Below are positions 1 through 8,877 of a stretch of DNA of 64,000 nucleotides, piece by piece (within the stretch, counting starts at the first letter, position 1; every line of letters begins with the position of its first letter). Position numbers and translations under genes: made by a program. The stretch covers positions 1,116,001 through 1,180,000 of the forward strand of contig NZ_ARYH01000001.1 in the NCBI RefSeq assembly GCF_000685235.1, given 5' to 3'. Source of the stretch: Hyphomonas adhaerens MHS-3 (GTDB lineage Bacteria; Pseudomonadota; Alphaproteobacteria; Caulobacterales; Hyphomonadaceae). The notes beneath the pieces were generated by a model. It was not told the DNA's origin. It did no database searches and saw nothing but the letters and a program-made list of their open reading frames with translations.

Positions 1-136
1 CTGGTTCGCCGTGAGCCCTGATCACAGAAGCGTTGGCGGCGCCCTGCCGCACGGTCTTCGGGTGGACGACGGGCCCGCGGCGTCGTAAAGGGCGCCCAAA
101 GTTTTCCGGTTTTCATCCCCCAAGAGGAGAATCTCC

Positions 137-1144
137 ATGACCGTTCGCGTCGCAATCAATGGTTTTGGCCGTATCGGCCGCCTGGTCCTGCGCTCCATCA
201 TCGAAAACGACCGCAAGGACATCGAAGTTGCCGCGATCAACGACCTCGGCCCGGTCGCGACCAACGCACACCTGCTGCGCTTCGACTCCGTGCATGGCCG
301 TTTCCCGGCTGACGTCCAGGTTGATGGCGACAAGATCGTCATCAATGGCAAGCCGATCCTGTGCACCGCCATCCGCGATCCGAAAGACCTGCCGCACCGC
401 GAGCTGGACATCGACATTGCGATGGAATGTACCGGCATCTTCGCCGACAAGGAAAAGGCCTCGGCCCACCTCGAAGCCGGCGCCAAGCGCGTGCTGGTCT
501 CTGCCCCGGCCACCAATGCCGACAAGACCATCGTCTTCGGCGTGAACCACGACCTGCTGACCAAGGAAGACCTCGTCGTCTCCAATGCATCGTGCACCAC
601 GAACTGCCTCTCGCCGGTCGCCAAGGTCCTGCATGACCTGGTCGGCATCGAGAAGGGCATGATGACGACGATCCACTCCTACACGAACGACCAGCCGTCG
701 CTCGACCAGATGCACAAGGACCTCTATCGCGGCCGCGCAGCAGCCGTGTCGATGATCCCGACCTCCACCGGCGCCGCCAAGGCCGTCGGCCTGGTCCTGC
801 CGGAACTGAACGGCAAGCTGGACGGTATCTCGGTCCGCGTGCCGACGCCGAACGTTTCGGTTGTCGACCTGAAATTCGTCTCCAAGAAGAAGACGACCCC
901 GGAAGAGATCAACGCGGCGATCAAGGCGGCCGCCGATGGCCCGATGAAGGGCGTCCTCGGCTACACCGACCAGCCGAACGTCTCGATCGACTTCGTGCAC
1001 GACCCGCACTCCTCGATCTTCCACCTCGACCAGACCAAAGTCATGGACGGCAATTTCTGCTCGATCCTGACCTGGTATGATAATGAGTGGGGCTTCTCGA
1101 CCCGCATGGCGGACACCGCGCTCGCCATGGCGAAACTTATCTAA
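137..1144 (+). CDS. gap: Type I glyceraldehyde-3-phosphate dehydrogenase
   Basis: Cytoplasmic NAD-dependent enzyme that oxidises and phosphorylates glyceraldehyde-3-phosphate to 1,3-bisphosphoglycerate. The 335-residue protein is of normal family length. The Rossmann motif INGFGRIGR sits at residues 7-15, and the catalytic cysteine is in SNASCTTNC at about residue 153, followed by the conserved HSYTNDQ segment. The C-terminal WYDNEWGFSTRM is also typical. The ATG has a clear AGGAG site about 9 bases upstream. It is followed on the same strand by a methyltransferase, pgk and fba, so it opens a lower-glycolysis/gluconeogenesis cluster. The assignment is secure. Confidence 0.98.
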   Translation: MTVRVAINGFGRIGRLVLRSIIENDRKDIEVAAINDLGPVATNAHLLRFDSVHGRFPADVQVDGDKIVINGKPILCTAIRDPKDLPHRELDIDIAMECTGIFADKEKASAHLEAGAKRVLVSAPATNADKTIVFGVNHDLLTKEDLVVSNASCTTNCLSPVAKVLHDLVGIEKGMMTTIHSYTNDQPSLDQMHKDLYRGRAAAVSMIPTSTGAAKAVGLVLPELNGKLDGISVRVPTPNVSVVDLKFVSKKKTTPEEINAAIKAAADGPMKGVLGYTDQPNVSIDFVHDPHSSIFHLDQTKVMDGNFCSILTWYDNEWGFSTRMADTALAMAKLI

Positions 1145-1166
1145 GCAAGGCACAGGAGCGCTGTTC

Positions 1167-1799
1167 ATGACGACGCCGGGTATTCCGAAGGATTTCTGGA
1201 ACGCCCGCTTCAGTGAACAGGGTTTTGCCTATGGGGAGCGGGCGAGCCGGCTGTTGCTGGCTTTCCGCGACCTGCTGCGGCCAGGCCAGCGTGCGCTCGT
1301 CCCTGCTTGCGGGGAGGGGCGTGACGCAGTGTTCCTGGCTGAATGCGGGCTGGACGTGACGGCGGTGGACTTGTCCGCCGCCGGTCTCGCCAAGACCGCA
1401 GAGCTGGCCGCTGAACGCGGTGTTCCGGTCACCTGTATCGAAGCCGACCTCAGCGAATGGGACTGGCCGAAAGCGGAATATGACGTGATCGCGTCCATGT
1501 TTCTGCATGTGCCGTCGTCATTCCGGCCCACGCTTCACGCTTTCATGCTGGAATCGCTGAAGCCCGGCGGGCATGTCTTCCTGGAAGGCTTTTTGCTGGA
1601 ACAGCTCGATTACCAGAGGTCCCACAATTCCGGCGGTCCGCCCGTGCTCGACATGCTGTTCGCCCCTGTCGACATCAACATGGATTTCAAGGACGCCGAG
1701 GCCGTGTCTTTCCTGACCGGCATCGAAACCCTTTCTGAAGGCCCTTACCATTCCGGACCGGCAGCGATCTTGCGCGCCGTGTTCCGCAAACCGGAGTAA
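1167..1799 (+). CDS. Class I SAM-dependent methyltransferase
   Basis: Small (210 aa) methyltransferase of the class I (TPMT/TehB-like) fold. The SAM-binding motif I is [15 protein letters not shown] at about residues 45-59, followed by the acidic end of strand 2 (VTAVDLS) and [12 protein letters not shown] as motif IV. The open frame extends further upstream, but the ATG at 1167 is preceded by CAGGAG and lies 22 bases after gap. The upstream extension would overlap gap, so it is rejected. It stops 5 bases before pgk, so gap, this gene and pgk are probably cotranscribed. The substrate cannot be told from sequence. Confidence 0.85.
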   Translation: MTTPGIPKDFWNARFSEQGFAYGERASRLLLAFRDLLRPGQRALVPACGEGRDAVFLAECGLDVTAVDLSAAGLAKTAELAAERGVPVTCIEADLSEWDWPKAEYDVIASMFLHVPSSFRPTLHAFMLESLKPGGHVFLEGFLLEQLDYQRSHNSGGPPVLDMLFAPVDINMDFKDAEAVSFLTGIETLSEGPYHSGPAAILRAVFRKPE

Positions 1800-1804
1800 C
1801 ACCC

Positions 1805-3007
1805 ATGTCCGACTTCCGCCGTATCGAAGATGCCGGGGACCTGACCGGCAAGACGGCCCTGGTCCGCGTCGATTTCAATGTTCCGATGGCGGACGGCAAA
1901 GTGACCGACGCAACACGTCTTCGCTCCGCATTGCCGACCGTCGAGGCCCTGCGGGAGAAGGGGGCCAAGGTGGTCCTGCTCGCCCATTTCGGCCGTCCGA
2001 AAGGCCAGATCGTGCCGGAGCTGAGCCTGAAGCCGATCGCCGCAGCTTTCGCGGACGTCCTGGGCGTACCGGTGCACTTCGCCGAGAATTGCGGTTTCGG
2101 CCCCAAAGCCAAGGCATTCGTGACCAGCCGCGCGCCGCGTGACGTGATCCTGATGGAGAATACGCGCTTCGAGGCGGGCGAGGAGAAGAACGATCCGGCG
2201 CTCGCCAAATCGATTGCCGCGCTCGGCGATCTCTTCGTGAACGATGCTTTCTCTGCGGCGCACCGCGCCCATGCGTCCACGGAGGGTGTGACACACTACA
2301 TTCCGGCCTATGCCGGCAAGGCGATGGAAACGGAGTTGGATGCGCTGGAGAAAGCTCTCGGCTCTCCGGAGCGCCCGGTCATGGCGGTTGTCGGCGGGGC
2401 CAAGGTCTCGACCAAGATCGACCTGCTGAAGAATCTGGTCTCCAAGGTGGACATGCTGGCCATCGGCGGCGGCATGGCAAACACATTCCTGGCCGCCAAA
2501 GGCGTGGATGTCGGCAAGTCGCTCTGTGAGCACGACCTGGCCGATACCGTGCTGACGATCCTGAAGAATGCCGAAGAGTCCGGCTGCGAGATCCTGCTGC
2601 CGCTGGACGTTGCCGTGGCGACCGAATTCAAGGCGCATGCGCCTGACCATCGCGTCTGCCACGCAAACGAAGTGAGTGCGGCGGAGATGATCCTCGATGC
2701 GGGGCCGCAGACGGTCACGGTGCTGACCGACGCGATGGACAGGGCCAAGACGCTGGTCTGGAACGGTCCGCTCGGCGCGTTCGAGCTTGAACCTTTCGAC
2801 ACCGCGACGGTTGCCGCTGCGAAGGCGGCCGCCGACCGGACGAAAGCCGGCAAGCTGATCGCCGTGGCCGGGGGCGGGGACACCGTCGCCGCGCTGAACC
2901 ACGCGGGCGTCGCAAATGATTTCACCTTCGTCTCGACCGCCGGCGGCGCCTTCCTCGAATGGATGGAAGGCAAGCCGCTGCCCGGCGTGGACGCCCTGAA
3001 AGCCTGA
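1805..3007 (+). CDS. pgk: Phosphoglycerate kinase
   Basis: Transfers the acyl phosphate of 1,3-bisphosphoglycerate to ADP in glycolysis (reversed in gluconeogenesis). The protein is 400 aa, the normal length. The N-terminal substrate motif RVDFNVPM is at residues 21-28, then [10 protein letters not shown], the hinge region [11 protein letters not shown], and the C-terminal nucleotide loop GGGDTVAA near residue 360. It begins 5 bases after the methyltransferase stop and continues the gap cluster. The assignment is secure. Confidence 0.98.
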   Translation: MSDFRRIEDAGDLTGKTALVRVDFNVPMADGKVTDATRLRSALPTVEALREKGAKVVLLAHFGRPKGQIVPELSLKPIAAAFADVLGVPVHFAENCGFGPKAKAFVTSRAPRDVILMENTRFEAGEEKNDPALAKSIAALGDLFVNDAFSAAHRAHASTEGVTHYIPAYAGKAMETELDALEKALGSPERPVMAVVGGAKVSTKIDLLKNLVSKVDMLAIGGGMANTFLAAKGVDVGKSLCEHDLADTVLTILKNAEESGCEILLPLDVAVATEFKAHAPDHRVCHANEVSAAEMILDAGPQTVTVLTDAMDRAKTLVWNGPLGAFELEPFDTATVAAAKAAADRTKAGKLIAVAGGGDTVAALNHAGVANDFTFVSTAGGAFLEWMEGKPLPGVDALKA

Positions 3008-3332
3008 CCCTTTCCGGCACAGATTCGATTTCCCGTCCTGAGCGGTCGCGGCACAGCCTGCGGCAAATCGCGCCGGTACAGGGAATGATAGCGCTCACAT
3101 TTTGGCGGTTAGACAGGCTTCTAAAAGCTTGATGGCCCCCCTGAAACCAATTTCGGGTCAACCCGATCACCAGCAAGGGGCTTATTTTCTGCCGAAAACC
3201 GGTAACATGCCCGGAATCAAAGGGGTTCAGCCCCTGCCGGGTACAGGCTTGCCAACGGTTGACGCCTGCAACCGGCACGGTACTTGAACGCAAACTTTGC
3301 AAGACAAGCATTGTTCACAGGATCCATTCAGA
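3008..3332. other. Intergenic region between pgk and fba
   Basis: These 325 bases contain no convincing gene; the short frames here lack ribosome sites and codon bias. An AGCGCT-centred imperfect dyad, TGATAGCGCTCACA, lies at 3086-3099 and resembles operators bound by LacI/GntR-type sugar regulators. This is weak and inferential. A GGGGTTCAGCCCC hairpin lies near 3223-3235 but has no T-tract. The promoter of fba is expected here. Confidence 0.45.
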
Positions 3333-4241
3333 ATGACGGTAGTTGAAATGGCAAACGAGACCATGGCGAAGCAGGCAGCAGAGAAGGCGGGCTTTATCGC
3401 CGCGCTCGACCAGTCTGGCGGTTCCACCCCGAAGGCCCTGCGCCTCTACGGCGTTGAGGAAAGCGCCTACGCCAACGATGAGGAAATGTTCGGCAAGATC
3501 CACGAGATGCGGGCCCGCATCATCAAGTCGCCGGCCTTCAATGGCGACAAGGTGATGGGCGCCATCCTGTTCGAGCGCACCATGGACGGCGAAATCGATG
3601 GCGTGCCAACCGCCGAATATCTCTGGAAAGAGCGCAGCGTCGTTCCGTTCCTGAAGGTCGACAAAGGACTCGCCGACGAAGAAAACGGCGTTCAGGTCAT
3701 GAAGCCGATGCCTGATCTCGACGCCCTGCTTGAGCGCGCTGTCGCCAAGGGCATCTTCGGCACGAAGATGCGGTCGGTCATCAATGCTGCCAACCCGGAA
3801 GGCATCGCCGCCGTCGTTGCTCAGCAATTCGACGTCGGCCGCCAGATCCTCGGCCACGGCCTGATGCCGATCATTGAGCCGGAAGTCACGATTTCGATCT
3901 CCGACAAGGCGGAAGCGGAAGACATCCTGCTCGCCGAAATCCTGAAGCAGCTGGACGCCCTCGGCCATGACAAGCAGGTGATGCTGAAGCTGACGCTGCC
4001 GGAGAAGGCAAACCTCTACAAGCCGCTGGTCGACCATCCGCGCGTGATGCGCGTCGTGGCCCTGTCGGGCGGCTATTCGCGCAATGATGCGAATGCCAAA
4101 CTGGCGTCGAACACCGGCATGATCGCCTCTTTCTCGCGCGCCCTGACTGAAGGCCTCTCGGCCCAGCAGAGCGATGCAGAGTTCGATGCGGCGCTCGCCG
4201 AGTCCGTCGACAGCATCTACCAGGCCTCCAAAGCCGGCTGA
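3333..4241 (+). CDS. Class I fructose-bisphosphate aldolase
   Basis: Schiff-base (metal-independent) aldolase that interconverts fructose-1,6-bisphosphate with the two triose phosphates. The 302-aa protein matches the bacterial class I type, with [14 protein letters not shown] near the N-terminus, IIEPEVTI in the middle, the likely Schiff-base lysine in MLKLTLP, and [10 protein letters not shown] as the phosphate-binding loop. The ATG at 3333 has AGGA 10 bases upstream; an ATG at 3348 is an alternative start. It is separated from pgk by 325 bases and is followed by a strong terminator. Confidence 0.93.
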   Translation: MTVVEMANETMAKQAAEKAGFIAALDQSGGSTPKALRLYGVEESAYANDEEMFGKIHEMRARIIKSPAFNGDKVMGAILFERTMDGEIDGVPTAEYLWKERSVVPFLKVDKGLADEENGVQVMKPMPDLDALLERAVAKGIFGTKMRSVINAANPEGIAAVVAQQFDVGRQILGHGLMPIIEPEVTISISDKAEAEDILLAEILKQLDALGHDKQVMLKLTLPEKANLYKPLVDHPRVMRVVALSGGYSRNDANAKLASNTGMIASFSRALTEGLSAQQSDAEFDAALAESVDSIYQASKAG

Positions 4242-4308
4242 TCTGGGACCGGGTGCACAGAGGCGGGCTAGCCGCCTCTGGACTTACCGGTCAACGCAAC
4301 GTCATATT

Positions 4309-4337
4309 GCCCGCCATTCCGATGGCGGGCATTTTTG
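4309..4337 (+). terminator. Rho-independent terminator after fba
   Basis: A perfect 9-bp stem (GCCCGCCAT / ATGGCGGGC) with a TCCG loop is followed by ATTTTTG. A second hairpin without a T-tract (AGAGGCGG / CCGCCTCT) lies just upstream at about 4259-4279. Together they end the glycolysis cluster. Confidence 0.92.
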
Positions 4338-4367
4338 TTCGTGCATCACCTGACACAAAGGGAAATC

Positions 4368-6446
4368 ATGCCGCTCAAGCCTAACCTGCTCGCCGCCGCG
4401 TCTGTTGCCGCATTGTTTCTTCTCCAGGCGTGCAGCGTCCCCGAAGCGCCGGCGAGTTCTGACCGTAGCAAACTTTCAAATGATGGCATGGCGATGCTGA
4501 AAACGCTGGAGCTGGCCCCGGCGTCTGCCGAGGCGTTTACAGCGCGCTGCGATGGCGCCCTGACACAGGTCGAGAAAATGCTGACCGATCTGGAAACCCG
4601 GGATGGTCCGGCCGGGGTAGGGGACCTCAAGGATTATGACGCCCTGCTGAACCTTGCCTTGGGTGTGGGGTATGGTGAGGCCGCGGTCATCGCCGAAGCC
4701 AATCCGGATGCCGCCATCCGCGAGACGGGCGACACCTGCCAGCAGAAAACGTCGGACATGACAACGCGTATCTCACTGTCTCGTCCGCTCTACGATCGCC
4801 TCTCGTCGATCGATTCGACGAAGCTGGACGCGCGGTCAGCCTATTTTCTTGAAAAGACACTCGCGGAGTACCGCCGGGCCGGTATCGACAAGGATGAGCC
4901 GACCCGGGAAAAGGTCCGCAGTCTGAATGCAGATCTTGCCGAGTTGTCGACGGAGTTCAGCAAGAACCTTCGCGAGATCCAGGGCAGTGTGAAAGTTTCA
5001 CCTGAGGACCTGATGGGCCTGCCGGAAGATTACATCACCACCCACCCGCCGGGTGAGGATGGCATGGTGACCATCACTACCGATTATCCCGACGTGTTCC
5101 CCATCTACACGTATTCACCCGATGAAGACCTGCGCAAGAAGCTCGCTTCGGAGTTCCTGAACCGGGCCTATCCGGAGAATGTGGCATCGCTGCGCGGCTT
5201 GCTGGAAAAGCGCTACGAACTGGCGACGACGCTGGGCTATGACAATTGGGCTGCCTACGTTACCGAAGACAAGATGACAGGCTCACCGGACGTGGTGAGC
5301 GACTTCCTCGAATCTGTTGAAGGCGCCGCCCGCAATGCGGCCGAGCTGGAATATGACCGGCTGTTGGAAAAGCAGCAGGAACTGATGCCGGGTGCGACGG
5401 CCGTCAATGACTGGAGCCGCAGCTATCTTGCGGAACTTGTCCGCAAGTCCGATTACGAGCTCGACTCCCAGGAAGTGCGCAAATATTTCGCCTACAATGA
5501 TGTCCGCGATGGCATCTTCTCCCTCGTGCAGGATCTGTTCGATGTCGAGATCAAGCCGTGGGACGGGGCGCCGGTCTGGCAGGATAGCGTCAGCGGGTAT
5601 GAGATGTACCAGGAAGGAACGCTGATTGGCCGGTTCTTCCTCGACATGCATCCCCGTGAGGGCAAGTTCAAACATGCGGCGGCGTTTCCGATCCGCTTCG
5701 GTCCGACTACGGATGAGGTGCCGGTTGGTGCCTTGCTTTGCAACTTCCCGGCCGGGGATCACGCGACCGGCCTGATGGAGCACAGTCAGGTCGAGACCTT
5801 CCTGCATGAATTTGGCCACCTGATTCACGGCATGTTCTCAGGCCAGCCGGATTACGCGAACCTCTCCATGGGAAGCCTTGAGTGGGACTTCATCGAAGCC
5901 CCGTCCCAGATGCTGGAGAACTGGGTCTGGGATTACGACACGCTCGCCAGGTTCGCGAAGGATGCAGACGGCAATGTCATCCCGCCGGAGCTTGTGGAGA
6001 AGATGGTGGCCGCACGTGACTTCGGCGTCGGTGTCGGCACGCTGCGCCAGCTGCTCTACGCGAATGTCTCACTCGACTATTACAACCGTCCGCCTTCGGA
6101 GGTCGATTTCGACGAGATCTGGAATGAGAACCAGTCGAAGCTGAGCCCCTTCGAAACGCTGCCGGATGCCCACCAATATGCCAGCTTCGGCCATCTCGAT
6201 GGCTATTCGGCGATCTACTACACCTATCAGTGGTCGCTCGCGATTTCGACGGACCTGTTCTCGGAATTCGAAGCCAATGGCCTGCGGGACGGCGCCACCG
6301 CGAAACGCTACCGGGATCTGGTCCTTGCGCCGGGGGCGTCGAAGCCTGCGGCGGAGCTGGTGCATGACTTCCTTGGCCGCGACTGGTCGCCGGAAGCCTA
6401 TGAGGCCTATTTGCTGAATGCCGCCGAGGCAGAAGTGGAAGAGTAG
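4368..6446 (+). CDS. M3 family metallopeptidase lipoprotein (Dcp/oligopeptidase-like)
   Basis: Zinc peptidase of the M3 family (thimet oligopeptidase / peptidyl-dipeptidase Dcp). The zinc motif HEFGH occurs in FLHEFGHLIHGMFS, with the downstream EAPSQMLENW segment typical of the family. The N-terminus is a lipoprotein signal with lipobox LQAC, so the enzyme is predicted to be membrane-anchored on the periplasmic side, unlike cytoplasmic OpdA. The ATG at 4368 follows AAAGGGA and gives a 692-aa protein; the frame is open upstream but would disrupt the signal peptide. It probably trims short peptides; the substrate is unknown. Confidence 0.92.
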   Translation: MPLKPNLLAAASVAALFLLQACSVPEAPASSDRSKLSNDGMAMLKTLELAPASAEAFTARCDGALTQVEKMLTDLETRDGPAGVGDLKDYDALLNLALGVGYGEAAVIAEANPDAAIRETGDTCQQKTSDMTTRISLSRPLYDRLSSIDSTKLDARSAYFLEKTLAEYRRAGIDKDEPTREKVRSLNADLAELSTEFSKNLREIQGSVKVSPEDLMGLPEDYITTHPPGEDGMVTITTDYPDVFPIYTYSPDEDLRKKLASEFLNRAYPENVASLRGLLEKRYELATTLGYDNWAAYVTEDKMTGSPDVVSDFLESVEGAARNAAELEYDRLLEKQQELMPGATAVNDWSRSYLAELVRKSDYELDSQEVRKYFAYNDVRDGIFSLVQDLFDVEIKPWDGAPVWQDSVSGYEMYQEGTLIGRFFLDMHPREGKFKHAAAFPIRFGPTTDEVPVGALLCNFPAGDHATGLMEHSQVETFLHEFGHLIHGMFSGQPDYANLSMGSLEWDFIEAPSQMLENWVWDYDTLARFAKDADGNVIPPELVEKMVAARDFGVGVGTLRQLLYANVSLDYYNRPPSEVDFDEIWNENQSKLSPFETLPDAHQYASFGHLDGYSAIYYTYQWSLAISTDLFSEFEANGLRDGATAKRYRDLVLAPGASKPAAELVHDFLGRDWSPEAYEAYLLNAAEAEVEE

Positions 6447-6486
6447 GGGCCAGGGGGCGGCCGACGGGTCACGGGAGGCTGGCAGG

Positions 6487-6708
6487 ATGAAATGGCAAAT
6501 CGTCTATTCCGGCATTCTGTCGGCCGGGATGAGCGGCCTGGTTGCCCTGATCGTGACGGCCATCAATACCGGTATTGATCCGGGCCTGGTGCCGCGGTGG
6601 CTCGGCGCCTGGGTGCTGGCTTTCCCGGTCGCCTGGTTCGCCGCGGTCTTCTGGGGGCCGTTCGCCCGCCGGATTGCCCGGGTGTTCGTCCCGCCGCCGG
6701 GGGAATGA
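6487..6708 (+). CDS. DUF2798-type small membrane protein
   Basis: A 73-aa protein with two predicted membrane helices: residues about 5-25 (YSGILSAGMSGLVALIVTAI) and a second helix with the WLGAWVLAFPVAWFAAVF pattern. The spacing and the loop N-T-G between the helices resemble DUF2798. The ATG follows GGCAGG. It lies 40 bases after the M3 peptidase and 55 bases before thiE, so it may share their transcript. Function unknown. Confidence 0.7.
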   Translation: MKWQIVYSGILSAGMSGLVALIVTAINTGIDPGLVPRWLGAWVLAFPVAWFAAVFWGPFARRIARVFVPPPGE

Positions 6709-6763
6709 ACCGTGCCGCAGCGGGCCGCTTGCCGTCGGCCTGGAACCGGCGCATTTAGGCGCC

Positions 6764-7441
6764 ATGTCAAAACCTGAATACACCCGCCCGCGCACGCGGC
6801 TCTACCTGATCACACCGCCCCGGATCGACGATGCCGATGCGTTTGCGGCGCTGCTGGAAACGGCGCTGTCCGCCGGGGACGTCGCCTGCCTGCAGCTGCG
6901 CCTGAAAGACGCGAGCGGGGCCATCGATGAGGCAGCTACGCGGGAAGTAGGCGCCGCCGTCACAGAGATGGCGAAGGCCTATGGCGTCGCCGTCCTGATC
7001 AATGACAGCCCGCAGCTCGCGGTCGAGCTTGGCGCCGATGGCGTGCATGTCGGCTGGGACGATGTGCCGGTGAAAGATGCCCGCGCCATTGTCGGCAAGG
7101 AGATGATCGTCGGGGCGACGGCCAAGAATTCCCGCCATATCGCCATGCAGGCCGGGGAGGCGGGGGCCGACTATGTCGCCTTCGGGGCCTTCTATCCGAC
7201 ATCGACCAAGGACGGGACGGTGCAGGCCACCCCGGACCTTCTGGAAGTCTGGCAGGAGAGCATGGAAATCCCGTGTGTCGCCATTGGCGGCATTACCGTG
7301 GAGAACGCCGCGCCGCTGGTGACAGCCGGGGCGGATTTCATTGCCGTGTCATCCGGGGTCTGGGATCACCCGGACGGCGCCCCGGCCGCCATTGCGGCGT
7401 TCAACCGGATACTGGACGAGCTGGATCAGGGCCGGTCCTAG
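6764..7441 (+). CDS. thiE: Thiamine phosphate synthase
   Basis: Couples HMP-pyrophosphate with the thiazole phosphate to make thiamine monophosphate. The 225-aa protein is a TIM barrel of the ThiE/TenI family with LYLITP near residue 13, CLQLRLKD at about 42-49, LINDSPQLAVELGADGVHVG, GAFYPTSTK and AIGGITVENA. The last three match the pyrophosphate and thiazole phosphate sites. No TPP riboswitch is visible upstream, unlike thiC later in the window. Its stop codon shares the tetranucleotide CTAG with the stop of the convergent DUF4282 gene. A TenI-like role is less likely, but ThiE and TenI are close relatives. Confidence 0.88.
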   Translation: MSKPEYTRPRTRLYLITPPRIDDADAFAALLETALSAGDVACLQLRLKDASGAIDEAATREVGAAVTEMAKAYGVAVLINDSPQLAVELGADGVHVGWDDVPVKDARAIVGKEMIVGATAKNSRHIAMQAGEAGADYVAFGAFYPTSTKDGTVQATPDLLEVWQESMEIPCVAIGGITVENAAPLVTAGADFIAVSSGVWDHPDGAPAAIAAFNRILDELDQGRS

Positions 7442-7737
7442 CTGGCCGGCGTGCCGGTGCTTTTCATGTTCTTGATGTCGCGCAGGTCGTCGCTGATGCG
7501 GAAGAACAGCAGGTAGATCTCGCAGATGAAGCGCCAGAACAGCAGCCCGACAACCGCGCCGATCAAGGCCGCGATGACCATGCCGAGGCCGCCCAGGAAA
7601 CTCTGGGTCATCATGCCAAGGCCGCCGAGAAACGTCACGATGGCGTAGAGCGCGATGCCGACCAGGCCGATATAGTACATCACCTTGATCAGCGTCGTGC
7701 CGATCAGTTTGTCGAAGTTCAGGAATTGGTTCAGCAT
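7438..7737 (-). CDS. DUF4282 domain membrane protein
   Basis: A 99-aa protein with two to three hydrophobic helices (YYIGLVGIALYAIVTFLGGL and GMVIAALIGAVVGLLFWRF). The conserved end of the family follows: RFICEIYLLFFRISDDLRDI. This pattern matches DUF4282, a small membrane family of unknown function. It faces thiE and overlaps it by four bases at a shared CTAG. Confidence 0.8.
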   Translation of the reverse strand: MLNQFLNFDKLIGTTLIKVMYYIGLVGIALYAIVTFLGGLGMMTQSFLGGLGMVIAALIGAVVGLLFWRFICEIYLLFFRISDDLRDIKNMKSTGTPAS

Positions 7738-7741
7738 TTTT

Positions 7742-7974
7742 CAGTCCCCTTTTTAGCCGAAAGAGGGGGAGAGTTTGCATCCAAAAGGCGGAATCTGCAA
7801 AACGGCCGGACGGGCTCCGGTATGGCGGATGGCCGTTTAATCCCTGAAAGCCCATTAACACATGGGCTTCTTGACCCTTTCCGGCCAAAGGCTTACGCCC
7901 CCGCCTGTTTCCGGATGAAGCCCGCCGCTGGCCGGGCCTTTGCCCATTCCAGCCGCAAAAGATAGGATAAGCCG
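7742..7974. other. Intergenic region with two inverted repeats upstream of suhB-like gene
   Basis: No gene is seen in these 233 bases. An AACGGCC...GGCCGTT pair spans about 7801-7837, and a tighter hairpin AAGCCCAT-TAACAC-ATGGGCTT lies at 7848-7869. Neither has a strong T-tract. They may be leader structures or factor-dependent terminators; the role is not known. Confidence 0.4.
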
Positions 7975-8796
7975 ATGTCCAAACCGTCACCTGTTGGAAG
8001 CGTGATGATCGCCGCCGCCCGCGCTGCCGGGCGCTCACTGGCGCGTGACTTCGGTGAAGTGGAAAACCTGCAGGTCTCGAAGAAGGGCCCCGCAGACTTC
8101 GTTTCGAACGCCGACCACCGCGCCGAAGAGATCATCTTCACCCACCTCACCAAGGCCCGTCCGGGCTATGGCTTCGTGATGGAAGAGCGCGGCATTGTCG
8201 AAGGCACAGACAAGTCCAACCGGTTCATCGTCGACCCGCTGGACGGCACGCTGAACTTCCTGCATGGCCAGCCGCATTTCGCTGTTTCCATCGCGCTGGA
8301 ACGCGATGGCGAACTGCTGACCGGTGTCGTCTTCGATGTCGCCAAGAACGAGATTTTCTGGGCCGAGACCGGCCGCGGCGCCTGGCTGGACAATCGCAAG
8401 CTGCGCGTGGCGGCCCGCCGGAACCTGAATGAATCGGTCATCGCCACCGGCACGCCGTGGCATGGCAAGTCCGAAGAGAGCCACGTCACCTTCGCCCGCG
8501 AAGTCGCCGCGATGACGCCGGCCACCGCCGGGATCCGCCGCAATGGGTCCGCCGCGCTGGACCTTGCCTGGGTCGCTGCCGGCCGGTTTGACGGCTTCTG
8601 GGAGCGGAACCTGCAATCCTGGGATATCGCCGCCGGCATCGTGCTGGTCCGCGAAGCGGGCGGCATGATCAGCGAACTCGACGGCGGGGATGTGCTGCAG
8701 ACCGGCTCGATCCTGGCGGCCAATGTCGACCTGCATCCGAAGCTCGAAAAGCAGATCCGGCATGCGGGTTCCTTCGGTAAGGCCGCCTCCGTCTGA
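7975..8796 (+). CDS. suhB: Inositol monophosphatase family protein (SuhB-like)
   Basis: Mg-dependent Li-sensitive phosphatase family (inositol-1-phosphatase / SuhB). The 273-aa protein has the metal-binding motif IVDPLDGTLNF at about residues 85-95, preceded by the FVMEERG glutamate. The C-terminal motif LQSWDIAAGIVLVREAGG is also present. In Escherichia coli SuhB also acts in rRNA antitermination; whether that holds here is not visible. It stands alone between the convergent DUF4282 gene and the downstream monooxygenase. Confidence 0.9.
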   Translation: MSKPSPVGSVMIAAARAAGRSLARDFGEVENLQVSKKGPADFVSNADHRAEEIIFTHLTKARPGYGFVMEERGIVEGTDKSNRFIVDPLDGTLNFLHGQPHFAVSIALERDGELLTGVVFDVAKNEIFWAETGRGAWLDNRKLRVAARRNLNESVIATGTPWHGKSEESHVTFAREVAAMTPATAGIRRNGSAALDLAWVAAGRFDGFWERNLQSWDIAAGIVLVREAGGMISELDGGDVLQTGSILAANVDLHPKLEKQIRHAGSFGKAASV

Positions 8797-8832
8797 GCGC
8801 CTTTTCCGGCTGGTGACCCGGAAATTAATAGA

Positions 8833-8846
8833 TGACGCTCGCGTCA
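8833..8846. promoter_or_regulatory. Palindrome upstream of the monooxygenase gene
   Basis: TGACG-CTCG-CGTCA is a perfect 5-bp dyad about 32 bases before the monooxygenase start, inside an 81-base intergenic gap. Its placement suits an operator for a TetR- or GntR-type repressor, but no regulator is encoded next door. Confidence 0.35.
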
Positions 8847-8877
8847 CCTATTTCCTTATCCGTAAAAACACGTAATC

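Noticed and set aside
113-1168. Long minus-strand frame of 351 codons opposite gap
   Set aside because: Shadow of gap; gap has all family motifs and a ribosome site.
1745-2902. 385-codon minus frame opposite pgk
   Set aside because: Shadow frame in GC-rich coding DNA; no start signal or family motif.
3102-3287. 61-codon frame between pgk and fba
   Set aside because: No ribosome site, no codon bias, no recognisable protein; treated as intergenic.
7273-7965. 230-codon plus frame across thiE and DUF4282
   Set aside because: Shadow of the two real convergent genes.
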